Shown here piece after piece: positions 1-5,157 of a stretch of 5,951 nucleotides of DNA. The notes beneath the pieces are model-generated. The model made no database searches. It was not told the origin of the DNA and saw nothing but the letters and a program-made list of their open reading frames with translations. Location: assembly GCA_964629335.1 (NCBI GenBank), contig CAZVRH010000062.1, forward strand, positions 1-5,951, in the 5' to 3' direction. Every line of letters begins with the position of its first letter. Position 1 is the stretch's first letter. Origin of the DNA: CACPJA01 sp964629335 (GTDB lineage Bacteria > Pseudomonadota > Gammaproteobacteria > Steroidobacterales > UBA11654). The position numbers and the translations under genes are program-made.

Positions 1-256
1 TGTCGTTATTTTTTGCAAACTGAATTGTGGTTAATATCATCTTAACTAAAGCATCATTAATATCGTGTTGATAGGCGCTCCTTTCGTTCAAGGTCATCAA
101 CACAACATTCATTGCCCTAGCTAATTGATCTTCCATCCCTTCAAAACCACTTGTTGGGGCGACAAGTTTCTTGTCTTCATTGTGACCACCAGCTTTCACT
201 TCATCTATGGAACCTAAAAAACTGGTTATTACAAGACTCATTAATAAAATTCTCAT
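1..256 (-). CDS. Exported protein of unknown function, 3' end cut by window edge
   Basis: An open frame of 85 codons runs leftward from the ATG at 254-256 off the window without a stop. The product begins MRILLMSLVITSFLG, a short basic start and hydrophobic core typical of a Sec signal peptide, with a plausible signal peptidase I site after VKA near residue 22 (A-G-G follows). The mature part starts hydrophilic (GGHNEDKK) and continues into a probable helix (about residues 40-85), so a periplasmic or secreted location is likely. A strong GGAGG ribosome site lies 8 nt before this ATG. An in-frame ATG at 269-271 would add five residues (MEERR), but its AGGAG is only about 3 nt away, so the start at 256 is preferred. 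I do not recognise the family. It is transcribed divergently from the methyltransferase unit. Confidence 0.75.
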   Translation of the reverse strand, partial: MRILLMSLVITSFLGSIDEVKAGGHNEDKKLVAPTSGFEGMEDQLARAMNVVLMTLNERSAYQHDINDALVKMILTTIQFAKNND

Positions 257-286
257 CCTTCTTTCCTCCATTAACTCCTAATTTTT

Positions 287-315
287 ACTTTATTAAAATA
301 TCTTTACTTACTCAA
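287..315 (-). promoter_or_regulatory. Candidate sigma70-type promoter for the exported protein
   Basis: On the minus strand, TTGAGT (310-315, 4 of 6 to TTGACA) is followed after 17 nt by TAAAGT (287-292, 4 of 6 to TATAAT). This places transcription start near 280 and leaves a short leader that contains the GGAGG ribosome site. Position and spacing are right, but AT-rich DNA gives such matches by chance. Confidence 0.35.
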
Positions 316-334
316 GTTTCTCTTGGTATTTTCC

Positions 335-364
335 TTAAAACGATAAGTTATCTTGGCTTATGAT
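335..364 (+). promoter_or_regulatory. Candidate promoter for the methyltransferase operon
   Basis: TTAAAA (335-340, 4 of 6 to the -35 consensus) and TATGAT (359-364, 5 of 6 to the -10 consensus) are separated by 18 nt. Transcription would start near 371, only about 9 nt before the ATG at 380. That fits the absence of any Shine-Dalgarno sequence there and would make the message nearly leaderless. An 11-nt palindrome, GATAAGTTATC (342-352), sits between the two boxes and could be an operator. This is a weak consensus match in AT-rich sequence. Confidence 0.3.
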
Positions 365-379
365 ATTCTTAAAATCAAA

Positions 380-1531
380 ATGACCAGTTCAAAACAAAAA
401 CATTCGATGCAACCACGGCCGAATCATGATGAATCGGTTAGACAAGATTTTGTCACCGATCTCAGAGCTTTTCTAACAGACGAAATATATTCAAAAATAA
501 CACCGTATTATGAAAGAAATGTTGAGCCTAAATTCATTCAAGAAAACAGCAGATCTCCAAAAGATAAAAATGAAGTTAAGGATTTGATGCTTAAAGATCA
601 TGCTTATCAAAGTTGGAGCTTATTGCAAAGATTAAGTCAACAAATGATGTTTACTTCGGTAATTGATACGGTTGAAAGAACTCTTGAAGATCTAATACAA
701 CGCTCAAAAGAAAATAATGACTTAGGTTCTCTTGAGTTGGACAAGGAGGTTGAGATTCCAAAATATCTTACTGCCTACGATATACATCAACAACCCGGAG
801 GTTATCATACTGAGAAAATAGAAGATGATATTGCTCCTGGAGTCGTTTATGACATTGCATTGCCCATTTATTCTAGAAACTCTATGGGAAAGGAGAATGA
901 CTTATTGTCTCAAGCTATTATTAACCATATTGAAAAGTATATTGATAGTCTAGAACCCGAGAAAATTCTTGATCTGGGTTGTGCAATTGGTAATTCAACA
1001 CTGCCCTTTGCAAAAGTCTTTCCCAAAAGTGAAATTTTCGGAATTGATGTTGCATCTCCGTGTTTAAGATACGCTCATGCAAGAGCTAATGCATTAGGAG
1101 TAACAGCCCACTTTAGTCAACAAAATGCCGAAGAAACTAATTTCGAAAAAGACACATTTGATCTTGTTACTTCTTGTCTGTTTCTTCATGAAACCTCACA
1201 CAACGCAGTTCCAAAAATAATCAATGAAACTTACAGGGTTTTGAAGCCAGGTGGCTGGATGATTCATCTAGATGTTTATCCCTTTCATCAAGAAGCTACT
1301 GATCCTCTTTATGATTTTCTCAAAGATTGGGAAGTAACCAACAACAATGAAAATTTTTCTGGAGCCTTAAGAGATATGAATCTTCAACAAATTATTAAAG
1401 ATGCTGGTTTTTCCAAAGAGAGTATTGAGTTTACTTCCGCAGAAGCTGTCGCTAAATACACTAAAGGCTACACCGGGGATTTTTACTTAAAATTACCCAT
1501 CTATTTGGCTCAAAAACCTCCTGTAAGATGA
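380..1531 (+). CDS. Class I SAM-dependent methyltransferase with long N-terminal extension
   Basis: A cytoplasmic 383-residue protein predicted to transfer a methyl group from S-adenosylmethionine; the acceptor is unknown. The Rossmann-type domain fills the C-terminal half: motif I LDLGCAIGNS near residues 197-206, the ribose-binding acid in GIDVASP at D223, FDLVTSCLFLHE near 260-271, and LKPGGWMIHLD near 288-298. This is the usual methyltransferase type 11/25 arrangement. The first 150 or so residues are hydrophilic, match no domain I know, and end in a PGGYH motif (139-143). The frame also opens at a TTG at 353 and has an ATG at 407. ATG 380 is chosen because no better ribosome site supports the others and a candidate -10 box overlaps the upstream extension. 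The stop overlaps the next gene (ATGA), so the two are probably translationally coupled. Confidence 0.85.
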   Translation: MTSSKQKHSMQPRPNHDESVRQDFVTDLRAFLTDEIYSKITPYYERNVEPKFIQENSRSPKDKNEVKDLMLKDHAYQSWSLLQRLSQQMMFTSVIDTVERTLEDLIQRSKENNDLGSLELDKEVEIPKYLTAYDIHQQPGGYHTEKIEDDIAPGVVYDIALPIYSRNSMGKENDLLSQAIINHIEKYIDSLEPEKILDLGCAIGNSTLPFAKVFPKSEIFGIDVASPCLRYAHARANALGVTAHFSQQNAEETNFEKDTFDLVTSCLFLHETSHNAVPKIINETYRVLKPGGWMIHLDVYPFHQEATDPLYDFLKDWEVTNNNENFSGALRDMNLQQIIKDAGFSKESIEFTSAEAVAKYTKGYTGDFYLKLPIYLAQKPPVR

Positions 1532-1821
1532 ATTCAAAAATAGAATTACCCCGAGCAGCAAAAGGGAAAAAGCTTACATATCTAGATGATCGATCAATAG
1601 ATAATTTGATGGCTATGGTTATGACTTTAACTCAGGAGATTTCAGTCTTAAGGGATCGGTTAGACACTATTGAAAAGCTTTTAGCAAAAAAAGAGTCAAT
1701 CACTCTCAAGGACATTGAAACTTTTGAACCTAATGATAATTTAATTCAGGAAAGAAGGGAACGAAGGCAAATGCTTTTGAAAAGAGTGCTCCTTCCAATT
1801 GAAAAAGAATTAGAAAAATAA
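1528..1821 (+). CDS. Small coiled-coil protein of unknown function
   Basis: A charged, soluble 97-residue protein. Residues about 25-55 (from DNLMAMVMTLTQEISVLRDR through the IEKLL stretch) show heptad spacing of leucine, isoleucine, valine and methionine typical of a coiled coil, so it probably dimerises or binds a partner. The tail (about 74-97) is rich in Arg, Lys and Glu and likely helical. No signal peptide, membrane segment or catalytic motif is visible, and I do not recognise a named family. Its ATG overlaps the methyltransferase stop by 4 nt, and its own TAA overlaps the next ATG by 1 nt (TAATG). Neither start has a clear Shine-Dalgarno sequence, which supports translation by reinitiation and roughly matched output. 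The context suggests an accessory subunit of the methyltransferase or of the downstream fusion enzyme; this is inference. Confidence 0.75.
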   Translation: MNSKIELPRAAKGKKLTYLDDRSIDNLMAMVMTLTQEISVLRDRLDTIEKLLAKKESITLKDIETFEPNDNLIQERRERRQMLLKRVLLPIEKELEK

Positions 1822-2939
1822 TGAATGTTAGCGACATAAGATTCATCCATGATGGGCCTTTCAAGTTAGTTTTTGTCTCAAGCGGTGGAGGAGGGAGCGC
1901 AATCTCTGATTTATTGAAAGTGCCCGGGGCAAGTCAAACGGTGCTCGAGTCTTATATTCCTTATTCCAGGGAATCTATGGATGAATATCTCGGTTTTAAA
2001 CCAAGTTATTATTGTGGACTGCAAACAACGGTTAATATGGCTGTGACTGCTTTTAATAGGGCAAAAAAATTAGCCTCTAACGCAGATCCTTCAACCCTTC
2101 TCGGTGTTGCAGTCACAGCCACTCTATCCACAACCTATGAGAAATTGGGAAGCCATCGCTTTTTTGTTTGCATTCACGGTCTAGATAGCACACATGTTCT
2201 TTCGTGTTATTTAACTAAAGGAAAACGAACAAGATCCTCGGAAGAGGAGCTTGTAACCGAATGCCTAGAATCTTTAATTGGAATTGCTTGCGGTCTCGAA
2301 AAGGATCTACCAAAACTTACTCAAAAAATTGAATATGAGGTTTTTAAAGCCAAACCAGAATGGCACGCATTAGAGTCTGGAGAAAGAGAACTGGTTCATG
2401 GGTCTCTAGAACCATCTAAGCTAATCTTTCCTGGAGCATTTAACCCATTACATGAAGGCCACAAGAAGATTAAGAAAATTGCTGAGCAAAAAACTAATTT
2501 GTCAGCCACCTATGAGATTTCAATTGGCAATGTTGAAAAGACATTTTTAAGTTATTTTGAGATACAAACAATATTGGACCAATTTAAACCAGATGATCGT
2601 TGGGCGCTAACCAACGCCCCTACTTTTGCTGATAAGGCACGTATTTTTCAAAACTCAACTTTTATTTTAGGGGTCGATACATTGATCAGGATGTTTGATG
2701 AGAAATATTACTCAGGGAAAAAGCAAATGCTTGAATGTTTGGAAATCTTTAATACCACTGATTCTAACTTTCTGGTTTTTGGAAGGCAAATACAAGGCAC
2801 CTACAAGACACTTGACCAACTTTCCATTCCCTCTAAGATAATCAATCGTTTTGAAGGTATTTCAGAATCAGAATTCCGACTTGATATTAGTTCTAGAGAA
2901 ATCAAAAAAGATCAGGAAGAAAACACCATACCTGCTTAG
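1821..2939 (+). CDS. Fusion of CinA/PncC-like domain and HxGH nucleotidyltransferase (NMNAT-like)
   Basis: A 372-residue cytoplasmic protein with two domains. Residues about 1-165 resemble the CinA C-terminal (PncC, nicotinamide-nucleotide amidohydrolase) fold: a Ser-Gly-rich loop SSGGGG (20-25), VPGAS (34-38) and IPYSRE (46-51). Ser21 and Tyr48 align by eye with the PncC catalytic Ser and Tyr. The usual GxxGPxGG loop is replaced by a sequence near ATLSTTYEKLGSHR. Residues about 195-372 are a nucleotidyltransferase alpha/beta phosphodiesterase domain: FPGAFNPLHEGH with HEGH at 211-214, GVDTLIRM (284-291), and ISSREIKK (356-363) in place of the canonical ISSTxxR. From memory, plant nucleotidylyltransferase-like proteins such as Arabidopsis At2g01220 share this two-domain layout and the VPGASNTVLE wording. 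Expected chemistry is adenylylation of NMN or a related nucleotide, plus deamidation or a binding role; the substrate is unproven. It is the last gene of the coupled unit. Confidence 0.8.
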   Translation: MNVSDIRFIHDGPFKLVFVSSGGGGSAISDLLKVPGASQTVLESYIPYSRESMDEYLGFKPSYYCGLQTTVNMAVTAFNRAKKLASNADPSTLLGVAVTATLSTTYEKLGSHRFFVCIHGLDSTHVLSCYLTKGKRTRSSEEELVTECLESLIGIACGLEKDLPKLTQKIEYEVFKAKPEWHALESGERELVHGSLEPSKLIFPGAFNPLHEGHKKIKKIAEQKTNLSATYEISIGNVEKTFLSYFEIQTILDQFKPDDRWALTNAPTFADKARIFQNSTFILGVDTLIRMFDEKYYSGKKQMLECLEIFNTTDSNFLVFGRQIQGTYKTLDQLSIPSKIINRFEGISESEFRLDISSREIKKDQEENTIPA

Positions 2940-3232
2940 TTTTTATCTACACCTTCAGCAATTACAAAATCTCGATTGGCAGTATATTTGATATAACTCA
3001 AAGCTTTTTGATATTGGTCACTTTCATAGCATAAAACTGCAATTTCTAACGATTCAAATTCAACAATCACAGTTTTGGGATACTGACCCTTTTCTTTTTG
3101 TGTTTGCTTACCATTGCCGGTGACTAAAAATCTACCCTTATAAGCATCTACAGCTTTAGCTGCAGCTTTTGCATAATCTTGGTAATGGTCTATATTGTTA
3201 TATAGACAACGAACAATAAAATAAGCTGACAT
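2936..3232 (-). CDS. DUF1330 family protein
   Basis: This 98-residue soluble protein has the normal length and landmarks of DUF1330, a dimeric ferredoxin-like (alpha+beta barrel) family. It has an opening strand AYFIVR (3-8), a helix with HYQDYAKAA, the hallmark YKGRFLVTG (31-39), VIVEFESLEIAVLCYESDQY (55-74), and a closing strand ending in IAEGV (91-95). The family has no established biochemical role. It follows the glutathione peroxidase gene by 13 nt and is probably co-transcribed with it. No strong Shine-Dalgarno sequence precedes the ATG at 3230-3232. Its TAA overlaps the stop of the converging plus-strand fusion gene, giving a 4-nt tail-to-tail overlap with no room for a separate terminator. 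A perfect 8-bp hairpin lies in its first codons (3188-3207). Confidence 0.88.
   Translation of the reverse strand: MSAYFIVRCLYNNIDHYQDYAKAAAKAVDAYKGRFLVTGNGKQTQKEKGQYPKTVIVEFESLEIAVLCYESDQYQKALSYIKYTANRDFVIAEGVDKN
3188..3207 (-). repeat. Perfect 8-bp hairpin at the start of the DUF1330 coding sequence
   Basis: GTCTATAT and ATATAGAC form a perfect inverted repeat around a 4-nt loop. On the mRNA it covers codons 9-15, beginning about 25 nt after the ATG. Such a stem could slow or tune translation of the second gene relative to glutathione peroxidase. It is AU-rich and lies inside coding sequence, so it may be accidental. Confidence 0.4.
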
Positions 3233-3245
3233 TTAAGAGCTTAAG

Positions 3246-3728
3246 TCATTGTATAAGAGCACTTATTTTTTTCTCAATATCTACTGGTTTAGTATTGGGT
3301 GCAAATCTGGAAACCACATTTCCATTCTGGTCAACCAGGAACTTTGTGAAATTCCATTTTATATTCTTGGAACCCAGCACCCCCGGTCTTTGTTCACATA
3401 AATACTGGTAAAGAGGGTCAGCGGTTGGACCATTCACATCAATTTTTGCAAACACAGGAAATTCAATTTGGAAATTTATAGAGCAGAACTCCTGTATTTC
3501 TTCATTTGTCCCGGGCTCTTGTTTACCAAATTGATTGCACGGAAACCCAAGAACAGAGAATTCTTTATCTTGAAATTTAAGGTGTAGATTGTTCAAACCT
3601 TCATATTGGGGCGTGAAGCCACATTTACTTGCTGTGTTGACTATTAACAGTATCTTGTCTCTGTAATCACCCAAAGAAACCGTTTCACCTTGGGCATTTG
3701 TACAATTAAATTCATAAATTTTACTCAT
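3246..3728 (-). CDS. Glutathione peroxidase family, cysteine-type, probably thioredoxin-dependent
   Basis: A 160-residue cytoplasmic peroxidase that reduces hydrogen peroxide or organic hydroperoxides, in a thioredoxin fold and at the usual bacterial length. Visible signatures are NTASKCGFTPQY with peroxidatic Cys36, GFPCNQFGKQEPG (61-73) with Gln70, and KWNF (124-127) with Trp125 and Asn126, which together form the family's catalytic tetrad. The catalytic position is Cys rather than selenocysteine. FCSINFQIEFPVF carries Cys82 at the place of the resolving cysteine in two-cysteine members such as E. coli BtuE and plant GPXs. The reductant is therefore likely thioredoxin rather than glutathione. 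There is no signal peptide. A clear GGAGG lies 9 nt before the ATG (3726-3728). The DUF1330 gene follows in the same probable operon. Confidence 0.93.
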   Translation of the reverse strand: MSKIYEFNCTNAQGETVSLGDYRDKILLIVNTASKCGFTPQYEGLNNLHLKFQDKEFSVLGFPCNQFGKQEPGTNEEIQEFCSINFQIEFPVFAKIDVNGPTADPLYQYLCEQRPGVLGSKNIKWNFTKFLVDQNGNVVSRFAPNTKPVDIEKKISALIQ

Positions 3729-3755
3729 TAATTTTATCCTCCAAATAGCTTACTA

Positions 3756-3784
3756 ATACTATTTTTAAAAATGCTTAATAGCAA
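3756..3784 (-). promoter_or_regulatory. Candidate promoter for the glutathione peroxidase operon
   Basis: On the minus strand, TTGCTA (3779-3784, 4 of 6) and TAGTAT (3756-3761, 4 of 6) are 17 nt apart. Transcription would start near 3749, giving a leader of about 20 nt that includes the GGAGG at 3738-3742. The inverted repeat at 3794-3839 begins 10 nt upstream of the -35 box, a natural place for an activator or regulator. Consensus quality is modest. Confidence 0.35.
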
Positions 3785-3793
3785 ATCAAATAC

Positions 3794-3839
3794 ATCAAGA
3801 AAATCTAACTTAATGCATCCATAATTAAGAGTTCTTGAT
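3794..3839. repeat. Nested inverted repeat in the divergent intergenic region
   Basis: An outer perfect 8-bp pair, ATCAAGAA (3794-3801) and TTCTTGAT (3832-3839), encloses an inner perfect 6-bp pair, CTTAAT (3809-3814) and ATTAAG (3824-3829), with a 9-nt centre. The inner pair is offset within the outer one (7 nt on one side, 2 nt on the other). The element lies between two divergent genes and outside any coding sequence. It could be a regulator binding site or an RNA structure. No T-tract follows on either strand, so it is not a typical terminator. Confidence 0.5.
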
Positions 3840-3869
3840 ATGTTTATCTTAAACTGACAAGCTAACAAT

Positions 3870-4652
3870 ATGACCAGCTCAAGAGAACGTCTTTCTATTA
3901 CTAAAGATTGGCTACCCAGATACACAGGAATGGAAATCGATGAATTTGGAGATTATATCCTCTTAACCAATTTCAGCGACTACGTTATCCGTTTCTCAGA
4001 AATGTTTGATTTAGAGATTAAGGGTCAAAGACGACCGATGCAGGCAGCTACAAATTCAGAAGGACTGAGTATTGTTAATTTTGGAATTGGATCACCAAAT
4101 GCAGCCATTATAATGGACCTATTAACGGCCCGAAATCCAAAAGGAGTTTTATTTTTAGGCAAATGTGGGGGATTAAAAGATTCGTCTGAAATTGGTAATC
4201 TGATTTTGCCAATTGCTGCCATCAGAGGGGAAGGTACCAGTAACGATTACTTTCCTTTAGAAATTCCTGCTTTACCCTCTTTTAAGCTGCATAAATTTGT
4301 TTCAGAAAAGGTCCTGGAGAAAAAATTAGAATATAGAACAGGGGTGATATATACCACTAATAGGCGTGTTTGGGAACACGATGAAAATTTCAAAAATAAA
4401 CTGAAAGCAACAACCGCTATAGCCATCGATATGGAAACGGCAACAATTTTTGTTGTTGGTCATTACAACCAAATTGCTCGAGGCGCACTGTTATTAGTCT
4501 CGGATAAACCGGTTACCCCAGACGGAATTAAAACCGGTCAATCTGATCAAAAGGTAACAGAAGAGTGGCTCCAAAAACATTTAGATATAGGTATTAGCGC
4601 CATGACAGAAATTGGCAAGAGTGGAGAAAAAATAAAGCACTTTAGGTATTAG
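3870..4652 (+). CDS. AMP nucleosidase, short form without the N-terminal regulatory domain
   Basis: Predicted to hydrolyse AMP to adenine and ribose 5-phosphate in the cytoplasm. The 260-residue protein is a single nucleoside-phosphorylase (PNP/UDP) fold domain. It carries FGIGSPNAAIIMDLL (71-85), FLGKCGGL (95-102), IAAIRGEGTSNDY (115-127), YTTNRRVWEHD (161-171), AIDMETATIFVVG (185-197) and LLLVSDKPVTP (207-217). In family terms the DMET segment contacts the ribose, and the Asp of SDKP is the catalytic acid. It is close to the short AMP nucleosidase-like proteins (about 255-260 residues) common in Bacteroidetes. It differs from E. coli Amn, which is about 484 residues with an extra N-terminal domain for ATP/phosphate control. 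The ATG lacks a clear Shine-Dalgarno sequence, and I see no convincing promoter just upstream. The VOC gene follows after 11 nt. Confidence 0.92.
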   Translation: MTSSRERLSITKDWLPRYTGMEIDEFGDYILLTNFSDYVIRFSEMFDLEIKGQRRPMQAATNSEGLSIVNFGIGSPNAAIIMDLLTARNPKGVLFLGKCGGLKDSSEIGNLILPIAAIRGEGTSNDYFPLEIPALPSFKLHKFVSEKVLEKKLEYRTGVIYTTNRRVWEHDENFKNKLKATTAIAIDMETATIFVVGHYNQIARGALLLVSDKPVTPDGIKTGQSDQKVTEEWLQKHLDIGISAMTEIGKSGEKIKHFRY

Positions 4653-4663
4653 TAGAATATGTC

Positions 4664-5098
4664 ATGGGAAAAATTTTGAATAAACTCAGCCCTTTTCATC
4701 TAGCCATTCCAGTCAACGACCTAGTGCAGGCAAAGAATTTTTATCAGGGTCTTCTCGGAGCTGAGATTGGTCGATCCGATTCAAGTTGGATCGACTTTAA
4801 TTTTTTTGGACATCAGTTGGTTTGTCATTTAAGCGATGCAAAAAACACAGAAATTACTAATCCAGTTGATAACCATGAAGTTCCTGTTCCTCATTTTGGA
4901 ATAGTATTAGACTGGGATATATTTCATAAGCTTGCTGATAAATTAAAACATCATCAGGTTAAATTTATTATTGAGCCCACGATTAGATTCAAAGGTAAAG
5001 TGGGGGAGCAAGCAACTTTATTTCTATATGATCCTGCAGGAAATGCTATCGAATTTAAATCCTTTAAAGATCCAGCGAATTTATTTAGAAAAGACTAA
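4664..5098 (+). CDS. VOC superfamily protein (glyoxalase/extradiol dioxygenase fold)
   Basis: A 144-residue soluble protein of the vicinal oxygen chelate superfamily. It shows two beta-alpha-beta-beta-beta modules: FHLAIPVNDLVQAKNFYQ opens the first (11-28), and VPHFGIVL with LYDPAGNAIEFKSF forms the second (75-134). His12, His77 and Glu130 are positioned to make the 2-His-1-Glu metal site of the superfamily, and His50 in NFFGHQLVCHL is also notable. This suggests a metal-dependent dioxygenase, lyase or glyoxalase; the substrate cannot be deduced. It lies 11 nt after the AMP nucleosidase gene and is likely co-transcribed. No good Shine-Dalgarno sequence precedes the ATG, and another ATG at 4659 is in a frame that stops after six codons. 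The coding sequence holds an 8-bp inverted repeat at 4770-4795. Confidence 0.87.
   Translation: MGKILNKLSPFHLAIPVNDLVQAKNFYQGLLGAEIGRSDSSWIDFNFFGHQLVCHLSDAKNTEITNPVDNHEVPVPHFGIVLDWDIFHKLADKLKHHQVKFIIEPTIRFKGKVGEQATLFLYDPAGNAIEFKSFKDPANLFRKD
4770..4795. repeat. Perfect 8-bp inverted repeat inside the VOC gene
   Basis: GTCGATCC (4770-4777) and GGATCGAC (4788-4795) are perfectly complementary around a 10-nt loop. A G-U pair could extend the stem by one in RNA. It encodes part of GRSDSSWIDF (residues 36-45). It is GC-richer than its surroundings, so the stem would be reasonably stable. Function is unknown and coincidence is possible. Confidence 0.4.
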
Positions 5099-5106
5099 AT
5101 ATCTTG

Positions 5107-5135
5107 TTGAAGTAACCTAAAGATAGCTTAATAAT
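5107..5135 (+). promoter_or_regulatory. Candidate promoter for the small membrane protein / symporter genes
   Basis: TTGAAG (5107-5112, 4 of 6) and AATAAT (5130-5135, 5 of 6) are 17 nt apart in the 59-nt gap after the VOC gene. Transcription would begin near 5142, just before the GGAG at 5148-5151. This would make 5158 onward a separate unit, although read-through from the VOC gene is equally possible because no terminator is visible. Confidence 0.35.
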
Positions 5136-5157
5136 AGACAAATTAATGGAGTATTTT

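Noticed and set aside
151..363. Plus-strand open frame of 70 codons at the left side
   Set aside because: It runs antisense over the signal-peptide gene and through the divergent promoter region, has low-complexity hydrophobic wording (SSFFPPLTPNFYF), and has no ribosome site or family resemblance.
353..379. TTG start that would lengthen the methyltransferase by nine residues
   Set aside because: It has no ribosome site and overlaps the proposed -10 box; the ATG at 380 is a simpler start.
3133..3180. Repeated AGCTTT/GCTGCAGC pattern near the middle of the DUF1330 gene
   Set aside because: It is explained by the coding of the alanine-lysine-rich helix AKAAAKAVDAYKG; no separate repeat element is needed.
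3870..3884. The AMP nucleosidase and methyltransferase genes open with nearly the same bases (ATGACCAG, giving MTSS)
   Set aside because: The similarity ends within about 15 nt and the proteins are unrelated after residue 4, so chance is sufficient.
3734..3925. Minus-strand open frame of 63 codons across the gpx/AMP nucleosidase gap
   Set aside because: It overlaps the start of the well-supported AMP nucleosidase gene and the gpx promoter and leader, including the GGAGG used by gpx. The composition looks like translated AT-rich spacer.
4025..4222. Minus-strand open frame of 65 codons
   Set aside because: It lies wholly antisense within the AMP nucleosidase gene, whose protein is clearly conserved; this is a shadow frame.
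5100..5125. TATCTT / AAGATA 6-bp inverted repeat just after the VOC stop, as a terminator
   Set aside because: The stem is short and AT-only but for one C-G pair, the loop is 14 nt, and no T-tract follows.
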